The position numbers and the translations under genes were made by a program. Source: Hungateiclostridiaceae bacterium UBA3922 (lineage in GTDB: Bacteria > Bacillota > Clostridia > Acetivibrionales > DTU013). From it: a DNA stretch of 20,781 nt. Below the pieces are notes generated by a model that did no database searches, was not told where the DNA came from, and was given only the letters and a program-made list of their open reading frames with translations. The stretch covers positions 1 through 20,781 of the forward strand of contig DGEQ01000010.1 in assembly GCA_002386045.1 (NCBI GenBank). Reading direction: 5' to 3'. Shown here in pieces: positions 14,426-20,781 of this stretch. Within the stretch, counting starts at the first letter, position 1. Every line of letters starts with the position of its first letter.

Positions 14426-14863
14426 TCAGTTCCCGGTATCTTCTACGCCGTCTTCACAGTCTTCGCACTCGCATTCGAACTCTATCTCGATCTCTTTGCC
14501 GCAATGAGGACAAAGGACAGTATTCCCTCTCATGAACGCATCTTCCAGGTCGACCGTCTCTCCGCAATGAGGACACTCCAGTTCCACCGCTTCGTCGTCA
14601 TCCTCATCGTCGTAATACTCTTCTTCATCCTCCTCATCGACGCCGTATAACAGGTTTTCGATATCGGCCAGATCATCATCTATTTCATCTACCTGTTCGC
14701 TGAGCAGTTCCTGGGCTTCCTCGATGTCGTCGACAGCCAGTGCCATATCGTCCAGCACTTCCAGTATGGCCCTGAGAAGCTTGCCCTCATTGGTCGAGGT
14801 ATCCAGCTTCATCCCGTCTGCCAGCCCTTTAAGGTATGCCACTCTTTCCCTCAGATAATTCAT
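14426..14863 (-). CDS. CD1247-type N-terminal domain protein with zinc ribbon
   Basis: A 145-residue protein of unknown function. The N-terminal half (MNYLRERVAYLKGLADGMKL...LLRAILEVLDDMALAVDDIE) is a helical domain recurrent in Clostridia (CD1247-type). A glutamate/aspartate run follows (about 75-95), then two CPHCG knuckles (C97/C100 and C118/C121) that together form one zinc ribbon, and a further cysteine-rich acidic tail with C131, C133 and C136. No membrane segment or signal peptide is visible. The ATG at 14863 has GGAGG 5 nt upstream. It lies 104 nt after efp, and a likely terminator follows. A link to translation or RNA polymerase would be a guess; the function is unknown. Confidence 0.8.
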   Translation of the reverse strand: MNYLRERVAYLKGLADGMKLDTSTNEGKLLRAILEVLDDMALAVDDIEEAQELLSEQVDEIDDDLADIENLLYGVDEEDEEEYYDDEDDDEAVELECPHCGETVDLEDAFMRGNTVLCPHCGKEIEIEFECECEDCEDGVEDTGN

Positions 14864-14967
14864 AAGCACCTCCATGATCAACGATCGGTACAATGACCGG
14901 ATCTTCGTGTGATATTAGTAATATACTGAATATAATATCTCCACTTGCAGGAAATATATTCAAACAG

Positions 14968-15525
14968 TTATGCCCTTTCAAGGTATTCCCCGGTCCTTGT
15001 GTCGATCCTGATCATATCGCCCTTGTCGATGAACAGCGGGACTTTCACGACAGCACCGGTTTCAACGGTCGCAGGCTTTGTCACATTCGTGGCGGTATCT
15101 CCCCTGAAACCGGGTTCCGTTTCGATGACCTCGAGTTCCACGAACGTGGGAGGCTCTATGCCGAATACGTTCCCCTTGTACGACAGTATCTTTACGTTCA
15201 TGTTTTCCTTGATGAATTTCAGGGAATCACCCACAGTATCTGTTCCCAGCGGGACCTGCTCGTATGTTTCCATATCCATGAAATAATACAGGTCCCCGTC
15301 ATTGTACAGGTACTGCATATCCTTCCTTTCGATATGGGCCTCCGGCATCTTGTCCGTAGGGCTGAAGGTCCTTTCTATGGTAGCCCCGGTAATGACGTTC
15401 TTGAGTTTCGTCCTGACGAACGCAGCACCCTTTCCCGGCTTTACATGCATGAACTCCACGACCTGGAACACCTGCCCGTCAAGTTCGAAAGTTGCTCCGT
15501 TTCTGAAATCGCCAGCTGTTATCAT
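14968..15525 (-). CDS. efp: Translation elongation factor P
   Basis: EF-P relieves ribosome stalling at polyproline stretches. The 185-residue protein has the three-domain layout, with the KOW-like N-terminal domain ending in HVKPGKGAAFVRTK; Lys32 in PGKG is the position modified in B. subtilis EF-P. The C-terminal signature around VTKPATVETGAVVKVPLFIDKGDMIRIDTRTGEY is intact. No lysine-modifying EpmA/EpmB genes are in the window, as expected for Firmicutes. The ATG at 15525 has GGAGGT 8 nt upstream. A promoter precedes it (15573-15601). Confidence 0.98.
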   Translation of the reverse strand: MITAGDFRNGATFELDGQVFQVVEFMHVKPGKGAAFVRTKLKNVITGATIERTFSPTDKMPEAHIERKDMQYLYNDGDLYYFMDMETYEQVPLGTDTVGDSLKFIKENMNVKILSYKGNVFGIEPPTFVELEVIETEPGFRGDTATNVTKPATVETGAVVKVPLFIDKGDMIRIDTRTGEYLERA

Positions 15526-15572
15526 AAACTCTTACCTCCGTTATCTGCTTAACTTCGATTTGTGCCCATATA

Positions 15573-15601
15573 ATATTAAAATAAAAAACCATGCATTTCA
15601 A
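15573..15601 (-). promoter_or_regulatory. Sigma-A-type promoter of efp
   Basis: Minus-strand TTGAAA (15601-15596), 17-nt spacer, TAATAT (15578-15573). The start point is expected near 15566, about 40 nt before the efp ATG. The spacer and surroundings are AT-rich. Confidence 0.6.
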
Positions 15602-15629
15602 GGAAAAAATCCTAATTATCAGCGTTGTT

Positions 15630-16706
15630 TCACAATATGATCATTTCTTTGGGAGATTTCGTCAGTACAAGTGCATTATCGCCGTTTACCACTGCAACGT
15701 CCTCAATCCTGACGCCTCCGAGGTCCGCAACATAGATACCCGGTTCCACCGTTACGACCATTCCGTCCTTCAGGACGATATCGCCCCTGAACGAAAGAGT
15801 CGGGTCTTCATGGATCTCCAGGCCGACACCATGGCCAAGGCCGTGTCCGAAATTGTCTCCGTAACCCGCTTCCTTTATGAACTCCCTGGCGGCCGAATCG
15901 GCCTCTTTAGCCAGTATGCCGTTCCTGACAGCTTCCAGGCCTCTCCTGTTCGCTTCGAGTACTATCCTGTATATCTTTTCAAGCTCTTCACCGGGTTTGC
16001 CGACAAATACGGTCCTTGTGATATCTGAGCAATACCCTTTGTACACCGCTCCGAAATCGAGGGTCACGACGTCACCGTATTCTATTTTCTTTTCAGAAGC
16101 CACGCCATGCGGCATGGACGCACGTTTCCCCGATGCCACGATCGTCTCGAAGGATGGGCCTTCTGCTCCAAGGCGCTTCATATGCCTCTCGAGCTCATCC
16201 GCAATATCGAGTTCCGTGATGCCGGGCCGGATAACGCCGAGGATGTGCGAAAAAGCTTCATCCGCGATATCCACTGCTTTCCTGATAAGGCTGATTTCCG
16301 TCTCATCCTTCACACTGCGCAGTTCCTCGATCATGCCGCCAAGAGGCACGAATTCGTCGACCTTCAGTTTCTCCGAGTACTGCGTGTATTGCTTGTATGA
16401 AAGGTGGCAGTCCTCAAAAGCCAGCCTTTTTATCCCTTCACTTTCAACAAGCCTGTTTATTTCTCCGTACTGATCGGTCACATACCGCACTGTTTCATAA
16501 TCAGGAGCCTGCATCGCCGCCTGTTCCACATACCTGAAATCTGTAAGCAGGGCGGCGCGCTCTCTGCTTATGAACAGGATCGCCGCGGTGCCGGTAAAAC
16601 CGGACAGATACATATAATTGACACGTTTCGTGACAAGTACCGCATCGATGTTCGCTGATGCCATTCTGCTCCGAAGATTTTCCAGTCTTTTTCCATATAC
16701 GGTCAC
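15630..16706 (-). CDS. pepP: Xaa-Pro aminopeptidase / M24 family metallopeptidase
   Basis: This enzyme removes N-terminal residues preceding proline. The 358-residue protein has an N-terminal creatinase-like domain (about 1-125, YMYLSGFTGTAAILFI) and a pita-bread catalytic domain. All five metal ligands are visible: D217 (TLDFGA), D228 (CSDITRT), H292 (GHGLGHGVGLEIHE), E321 (TVEPGIYV) and E335 (GVRIED). It matches YqhT/PapA of B. subtilis, which lies in the same aroQ-papA-efp order. The start is GTG at 16706 with AAAGGAG upstream, 15 nt after aroQ. Confidence 0.94.
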   Translation of the reverse strand: MTVYGKRLENLRSRMASANIDAVLVTKRVNYMYLSGFTGTAAILFISRERAALLTDFRYVEQAAMQAPDYETVRYVTDQYGEINRLVESEGIKRLAFEDCHLSYKQYTQYSEKLKVDEFVPLGGMIEELRSVKDETEISLIRKAVDIADEAFSHILGVIRPGITELDIADELERHMKRLGAEGPSFETIVASGKRASMPHGVASEKKIEYGDVVTLDFGAVYKGYCSDITRTVFVGKPGEELEKIYRIVLEANRRGLEAVRNGILAKEADSAAREFIKEAGYGDNFGHGLGHGVGLEIHEDPTLSFRGDIVLKDGMVVTVEPGIYVADLGGVRIEDVAVVNGDNALVLTKSPKEMIIL

Positions 16707-16721
16707 GTTTCGTCGTCTCCT

Positions 16722-17165
16722 TTACTTTTGGCTTAACAGCAGCTCAGCTGCCCTGAGTGCAATGATATAGCTGTTTGCTCCGAACCCGCATATCTGACCG
16801 ACGCATACCGGAGCTATCACCGACTTGCTCCTGAATTCCTCCCTGGCATGTATGTTCGAAAGGTGTACCTCGATACACGGGAGTTCCACTGCTTTCACAG
16901 CATCCCGGATCGCAATGCTGTAATGGGTATACGCCCCGGGATTCAGTATCACAAGATCGTAATTCCCGCGGGATTCATGGAGCTTGTCAATGATTTCTCC
17001 TTCATGGTTGGTCTGGATGAAATCCACTTCCATACCAAGGCGCCCGGCCTCCTCGACAACGGCCGCAGCTATCTCTGCCAGCGTGACGGTCCCGTACACG
17101 TCCGTCTCACGCGTCCCAAGCAGGTTCAGGTTCGGACCGTTGATTACAATGATCCTTTTGCTCAT
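16722..17165 (-). CDS. aroQ: 3-dehydroquinate dehydratase, type II
   Basis: Type II dehydroquinase converts 3-dehydroquinate to 3-dehydroshikimate in aromatic amino acid synthesis. The 147-residue protein has INGPNLNLLGTRE (8-20) with R19, the active-site Tyr24 (DVYG), NPGAYTHYS (75-83) with N75 and H81, and EVHLSNIHAREEFR (99-112) with H101. All known active-site positions are present. The ATG at 17165 follows GGGGAAA. aroE lies two genes upstream, though behind a separate promoter, so two shikimate steps are encoded close together. Confidence 0.97.
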   Translation of the reverse strand: MSKRIIVINGPNLNLLGTRETDVYGTVTLAEIAAAVVEEAGRLGMEVDFIQTNHEGEIIDKLHESRGNYDLVILNPGAYTHYSIAIRDAVKAVELPCIEVHLSNIHAREEFRSKSVIAPVCVGQICGFGANSYIIALRAAELLLSQK

Positions 17166-17202
17166 ACCGTTATGTTTCCCCTTTTATACCGAGTTATCCC
17201 GT

Positions 17203-17231
17203 CCTGATGCAGTCCGTACATGCGCATCAGA
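17203..17231 (-). other. Hairpin at the end of the comFB-family gene
   Basis: Minus-strand CTGATGC (17230-17224) pairs with GCATCAG (17210-17204) across a 13-nt loop. The 5' arm contains the stop codon of the ComFB-family gene. No U-tract follows, so it is more likely an mRNA-stability element than a terminator. Confidence 0.35.
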
Positions 17232-17493
17232 TGTGACGCGGTCTTCTCTTCACCAGCACAGCAGCTTTTGTGATCGCAGCCACAACGTCGACCTCGAACT
17301 GCTGCCCGAGGGTGTTTACCTTGGAATACAATTCTCCCTTTTCAGTAACCACATACTTGGGCGGAAGGTCGTTGAGCGCGATGGCGGCGACGTCAAGAAG
17401 GCACTTCTCACAGGTGCACATGTTGATGTCCGCAAGTACTTCCTTCATTTGTCCGAATACAACATCTTCCATATAATTTTTGATCTGTACCAT
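17227..17493 (-). CDS. ComFB-family protein
   Basis: An 88-residue protein with the ComFB signature: KNYMEDVVFGQMKEVL, the cysteine motif CTCEKC (C26, C28, C31), LLDVAAIALNDLPPKYVVT, GELYSK and a C-terminal VDVVAAITKAAVLVKRRPRH. ComFB is encoded in the comF operon of B. subtilis, where its role is unclear. In cyanobacteria, family members bind cyclic dinucleotides and affect motility and natural competence. The ATG at 17493 follows GGGGAGG at 9-nt spacing. It lies 46 nt after prepilin peptidase, a type IV pilus/competence gene, which supports a related role. Confidence 0.85.
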   Translation of the reverse strand: MVQIKNYMEDVVFGQMKEVLADINMCTCEKCLLDVAAIALNDLPPKYVVTEKGELYSKVNTLGQQFEVDVVAAITKAAVLVKRRPRHI

Positions 17494-17539
17494 TCTCAGT
17501 TTCCTCCCCGGCTGAAAAAAATTTGCATTGGCTCCAACG

Positions 17540-18340
17540 TTATGTATTTATATAGTTGAAGAACCATTCTGTGATCTCCCGGCCCCAGGTCATGGTTACG
17601 AAAGCGCCGGCAACTATGAACGGACCGAATGCCACAGTGTCTTTCCTCTTTTTTATTCCAGTCAGTACAAGCAGAAGCGAGACCAGTCCCCCAAGAAATA
17701 CAGATACCACCAATGCTGTAATGCAGAACCGCCACCCCAGGAACAGGCCGATCGGCGCCATGAGTTTGACATCCCCCATCCCCATGGCATCCTCGGTCCT
17801 GTATATCAATGAGCCCAATATGGCAACCAGGAGCAGGAATCCCGATCCCGGAAGCAGTCCTGCCAGCGGCGTCCACCATTTATCATCCCCGAAAACCTGC
17901 GGATGCGGATTTACGCAGTTCCATATAAAAAACACTAACCCTCCGGCCAAAGCTGCCAGTACAAGGCCGTTCGGTATGATCCTGTGGTCGATGTCTATAA
18001 AAAACACTGCTATCAGTATCGTCATCAGGTAAGCATATGCAAGGAAAGGAGCCGTGAATCCGAACCTTGCGAACAATATAACGAATACTGCTCCCGTCAG
18101 AAGTTCCACCAGCGGATATCTGGGCGAAATTCGCTCACCGCAGTGCCTGCATTTACCTTTCAGGAAAATGTAGCTGAAAACCGGCACAAGATCCCTGGCA
18201 GTCAGCCTTTTCCCGCATGAAACGCATGACGACGGAGGAGTAACGATGGATTTGCGTACGGGTACCCGATATATGAGGACATTCACAAACGACCCCACGA
18301 CCAGGCCAAGAATAAAGACAAAAATGTAAAATGCCGCCAT
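17540..18340 (-). CDS. pilD: Prepilin peptidase / leader peptidase (type IV)
   Basis: This membrane aspartate protease cleaves, and in many cases N-methylates, type IV prepilins or competence pseudopilins. The 266-residue protein begins with a hydrophobic helix ending GSFVNVLIYR (16-25). The cytoplasmic zinc loop follows with C39/C42 and C64/C67, then the catalytic Asp region FFIDIDHRIIPN (D116/D118) and the second catalytic Asp in GMGDVKLM (D190). About seven to eight membrane helices are predicted. The ATG at 18340 follows AAGGTGGAG. No pilin or pilus motor genes are in the window, so its substrates must be encoded elsewhere. Confidence 0.95.
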   Translation of the reverse strand: MAAFYIFVFILGLVVGSFVNVLIYRVPVRKSIVTPPSSCVSCGKRLTARDLVPVFSYIFLKGKCRHCGERISPRYPLVELLTGAVFVILFARFGFTAPFLAYAYLMTILIAVFFIDIDHRIIPNGLVLAALAGGLVFFIWNCVNPHPQVFGDDKWWTPLAGLLPGSGFLLLVAILGSLIYRTEDAMGMGDVKLMAPIGLFLGWRFCITALVVSVFLGGLVSLLLVLTGIKKRKDTVAFGPFIVAGAFVTMTWGREITEWFFNYINT

Positions 18341-18363
18341 AACTCCACCTTTTTTGAAAAATC

Positions 18364-18391
18364 ATTATATTATTCGCCGCATATGCATCAA
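18364..18391 (-). promoter_or_regulatory. Sigma-A-type promoter of pilD
   Basis: Minus-strand TTGATG (18391-18386), 16-nt spacer, TATAAT (18369-18364). The start point is expected near 18357, 17 nt before the pilD ATG. The -35 lies 7 nt after the aroE stop, and no terminator separates the two genes. Confidence 0.7.
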
Positions 18392-18397
18392 ATCCCT

Positions 18398-19300
18398 TTA
18401 AGCCTCCATGCATTTCAGGAAAGATGCCGAAAGATCCTGTAAAACATCATCCGGCACGCTGATCTCCATCCATATCTCGAAAGCCCTAATTCCCTGCCAG
18501 AGCAGCATGCCGGCTCCGTTGAACACCCTGCAGCCCTTTTGCCGCGCCGCGGCAAGGAACCTTGTTTCAGCAGGATTGTATATCACATCGTAAACTATCG
18601 GTTTCGACAGGAATTCCACATCATCTTCAACGGGGCTCGCATCGGTGTTTGGAAACATCCCGACTGACGTGGTGTTTATAATTATGTCGAAACTGTTGAG
18701 TATCTCACGGGCCCGTTCTGTTCCCGGCATCAGCGTGAAAACCGGCTCCCTGAGGCCACTGCCTGCAGACAGCCTGTTGTTGATGTAGCCGGCTATGACT
18801 TCCGCCTTAGACACCGTCCTGTTTATTATGCAGACCCTTCCTGCTCCTTCCTGAACGACCTTGACAGCCAGCGTCCTTGCAGTTCCTCCGGCGCCCAGTA
18901 TGCAGACTTTTTTACCGGAAAAATCCGTACCGGTCTGCTTTTTGAATGCCGTGACAAAACCTGTGCCATCAGTGTTATACCCGTACAGCCTGCCGTCCCT
19001 GATCCTGACGGTGTTTGCGGTTCCGAGCAGCTTTACTTCCTCATCGGCTTCATCCAGCAGACCACAGATGGCCTCCTTGTACGGTATGGTCACGTTGAAC
19101 CCTGTGAATCCGAGTGCCGCAAGGCCTCTGACGGCTGCCTCAAGTTGTGTTGCTTCTGTTTTCAGCGGGAGATATACCCCGTTTATACCCAGATACGAAA
19201 AAAGGCTGTTATGAATGACAGGGGAAACCGTATGCTCCACCGGATTCCCGATCAGTCCTGTCAGTTTTGTCCTGCCGTCCACCCTTTTGTCAAGTATCAT
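18398..19300 (-). CDS. aroE: Shikimate dehydrogenase
   Basis: AroE reduces 3-dehydroshikimate to shikimate with NADPH. The 300-residue protein has the substrate-binding GNPVEHTVSPVIHN (18-31), the catalytic Lys75 in NVTIPYKE, and Asp111 in YNTDGTGF. The Rossmann motif LGAGGTA (135-141) and the NADP-selecting NRT (160-162) follow, with NTTSVGM later. Length is slightly above the usual 270-290. The ATG at 19300 follows GAGGAG, which overlaps the yqeG stop codon, so translation is coupled. Confidence 0.97.
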   Translation of the reverse strand: MILDKRVDGRTKLTGLIGNPVEHTVSPVIHNSLFSYLGINGVYLPLKTEATQLEAAVRGLAALGFTGFNVTIPYKEAICGLLDEADEEVKLLGTANTVRIRDGRLYGYNTDGTGFVTAFKKQTGTDFSGKKVCILGAGGTARTLAVKVVQEGAGRVCIINRTVSKAEVIAGYINNRLSAGSGLREPVFTLMPGTERAREILNSFDIIINTTSVGMFPNTDASPVEDDVEFLSKPIVYDVIYNPAETRFLAAARQKGCRVFNGAGMLLWQGIRAFEIWMEISVPDDVLQDLSASFLKCMEA

Positions 19301-19310
19301 CTCAGACTCC

Positions 19311-19823
19311 TCACTGCTTGCTGTTGCTCTGCTTTTCGGACAGTTCCCTCAGTATCCGCTTCTCGAAGACCCTTTTCAGTTTCACGAACCTGCCTTCGCG
19401 CAGGTCTATGGGCTTTACAAGTATGGTGAACATACCTGCCCGGTTTCCTCCGTACACATCGGTGAATATCTGGTCTCCGACGACAGCGATATGCCGGCTC
19501 TCAAGCCCCATCATCCTGCCGGCTTTCAGGAACGCACTTTTTGCAGGTTTCATCGCCCTGTGTATCGCTGAAAGCCGAAGTTTTTCGTTGAATCTTTCCA
19601 CACGCCTCCTGGCTCCGTTCGAAACGATACACAGGCTGAAACCGGCGGCTTTCATTGATTCTATCCATTTAAGCGCATTGTCATCCGGATCAGCCACATG
19701 GTTGGGAACCAGCGTATTGTCCACATCCAGTATAAGTCCCCTGATATCGTTCTCTCTCAGGATCTCGGCGGTTATTTCAGCGATACTGTCAACATACAGC
19801 CTGGGCAGAAATATTTCGTTCAT
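19311..19823 (-). CDS. yqeG: YqeG family HAD IIIA-type phosphatase
   Basis: A 170-residue HAD phosphatase with motif I DVDNTL (33-38), motif II Ser68 in IVSNGARRR, motif III Lys in HRAMKPAK (K92/K95) and motif IV GDQIFTDVYGGNRAG (116-130). These are complete and match YqeG of Firmicutes, related to Gep4-type phosphatidylglycerophosphate phosphatases. The physiological substrate is not shown by the sequence. The ATG at 19823 follows GGAGGAG, which overlaps the end of the chemotaxis gene. In B. subtilis yqeG precedes yqeH-aroE; here it directly precedes aroE without yqeH. Confidence 0.93.
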   Translation of the reverse strand: MNEIFLPRLYVDSIAEITAEILRENDIRGLILDVDNTLVPNHVADPDDNALKWIESMKAAGFSLCIVSNGARRRVERFNEKLRLSAIHRAMKPAKSAFLKAGRMMGLESRHIAVVGDQIFTDVYGGNRAGMFTILVKPIDLREGRFVKLKRVFEKRILRELSEKQSNSKQ

Positions 19824-19833
19824 TGCTCCTCCA

Positions 19834-20781
19834 TCAGTTCTGATATTTGCTCATCTGCATCGATGTTTCGATCAGTTCTTCCACGTACTTTCCGGCTTCC
19901 CTTGCCTTATCGATATTCTGTGCGGAAAGCGCGCAGGCTTCCTCTGCGCTGGCGGTCACCTGTTCGCTTACCGCGGATATCTCGTTTATGCTTTCCACCA
20001 TCCTGTTGTTTGCTTCAAGGATCTTGCCGACCTTGTCATTTACCCTGTCGACGCTTTCCCTGACTTCGTTCATTTTCTGGTTTATGCCCGTAAATATCTC
20101 CATTGTCCTTGAAACAAGGGCATTCTGCTCTTCATTCACTTCCCTGAGCTTCAGCATGGCCTCCACTGTTTTGTCCGTCCGTTCATACAGATCGTTTATG
20201 ATCCTGATTATACCGTCGGTGGACTCCTTGCTCCGGACAGCCAGTTTCCTTATTTCATCAGCGACAACTGCAAATCCTTTCCCGGCCTCGCCGGCCCTTG
20301 CGCTTTCGATCGCAGCATTGAGCGACAGCAGGTTCGTCTGTTCGGATATGCTTGAAATAAGATCGGTGATGGTACGGATCTCGTCAGTTTTCTTTTTCAG
20401 GTCGAGCATGATGTTGTACGCGCTGTCGCTGTTCCGGCTGACATCATCCGTTTTCTCGTTCAGGACCTCTACTATTTTCATGCCTTCGGCCACCGCCTCT
20501 GCAGTGTTCACCGATATCTGCTCCATTATTTCCGAATCCTTTGAAGTTTCACTGATAAGTTCGTGTATGTCATGGGTAAGTCCTGACTGTACCTGTATAT
20601 TGGATGCTGTATCGGCCACACCCTTTTCGATTTCCTGTACCGCATTTGATGCTATGTTCGTGAATTCCTCCAGTTCCTTGACTATACGGTGTACTTCCTT
20701 CGAATTTTTGTCAAGCACTGCCGCTATCTTCAGCACATCCCGGAGTATGCTCTCCTGGTTCGCCTGTTCTGTCCTGATATC
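19834..20781 (-). CDS. Methyl-accepting chemotaxis protein, N-terminus outside window
   Basis: The open frame enters from the right edge and shows about 315 C-terminal residues. They are almost entirely a long helical cytoplasmic signalling domain. The conserved hairpin tip, ISEQTNLLSLNAAIESARAG followed by EAGKGFAVVADEIRKLA (encoded near 20250-20370), binds CheA/CheW, and heptad-like helices with possible methylation sites flank it. No membrane segment or sensor domain is in the visible part, so the signal sensed is unknown. An internal GTG at 20736 is not the true start, since the frame continues upstream without a stop. The yqeG ribosome site immediately follows its stop codon. Confidence 0.93.
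   Translation of the reverse strand, partial: DIRTEQANQESILRDVLKIAAVLDKNSKEVHRIVKELEEFTNIASNAVQEIEKGVADTASNIQVQSGLTHDIHELISETSKDSEIMEQISVNTAEAVAEGMKIVEVLNEKTDDVSRNSDSAYNIMLDLKKKTDEIRTITDLISSISEQTNLLSLNAAIESARAGEAGKGFAVVADEIRKLAVRSKESTDGIIRIINDLYERTDKTVEAMLKLREVNEEQNALVSRTMEIFTGINQKMNEVRESVDRVNDKVGKILEANNRMVESINEISAVSEQVTASAEEACALSAQNIDKAREAGKYVEELIETSMQMSKYQN

Noticed and set aside
15600..15625. AGGA/TCCT hairpin with T-rich loop after pepP as a terminator
   Set aside because: The stem is only 4 bp and lacks a following U-tract; the T run is in the loop.

Overview
The window is chromosomal DNA from a Gram-positive endospore former, most likely an anaerobic Clostridia-class Firmicute. The evidence is a complete eight-gene spoIIIA operon, Asp23/AmaP/DUF2273 envelope proteins, a CD1247-type zinc-ribbon protein, strong GGAGG ribosome binding sites and frequent GTG/TTG starts. 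Every gene I can support lies on the minus strand, so transcription runs from high to low coordinates. The species cannot be told from the sequence.

Layout in transcription order. (1) 20781-18398: 3' part of a methyl-accepting chemotaxis protein gene, yqeG (HAD phosphatase) and aroE, tightly packed. (2) 18391-15630: a sigma-A-type promoter, then prepilin peptidase (pilD), a ComFB-family protein, aroQ and an M24 Xaa-Pro peptidase. (3) 15601-13661: a promoter, efp, a CD1247-like acidic zinc-ribbon protein, a terminator, signal peptidase I and a second strong terminator. (4) 13644-8082: a possible sigma-E promoter and a GC-rich leader hairpin, then spoIIIAA-AB-AC-AD-AE-AF-AG-AH, the mother-cell half of the A-Q 'feeding tube' complex. 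(5) 8047-3789: a promoter, asp23 and a terminator; then a structured leader followed by amaP, a DUF2273 gene, nusB, xseA, xseB and ispA. (6) 3654-1: a promoter with an extended -10, a long structured non-coding RNA, a four-helix membrane protein, dxs and the start of tlyA.

The most remarkable element is the roughly 650-nt non-coding RNA between ispA and the membrane-protein gene. Its position (ispA - RNA - oapA - dxs - tlyA), length, own promoter, many local helices and the adjacent OapA-like gene identify it as OLE RNA (Ornate, Large, Extremophilic). OLE RNA with its membrane partner OapA forms a ribonucleoprotein linked to alcohol, cold and Mg2+ stress tolerance in Bacillus (Alkalihalobacillus) halodurans. 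It sits between the two isoprenoid genes ispA and dxs.

Compared with B. subtilis (spoIIIAH-accB-accC-yqhY-nusB-folD-xseA-xseB-ispA-dxs-yqxC), this window lacks accBC and folD at these positions. It gains amaP, DUF2273, lepB, the CD1247-like gene, OLE and oapA. A second unexplained structure is a 15-bp stem-loop plus a ribosome-site hairpin in the amaP leader, just downstream of the asp23 terminator.
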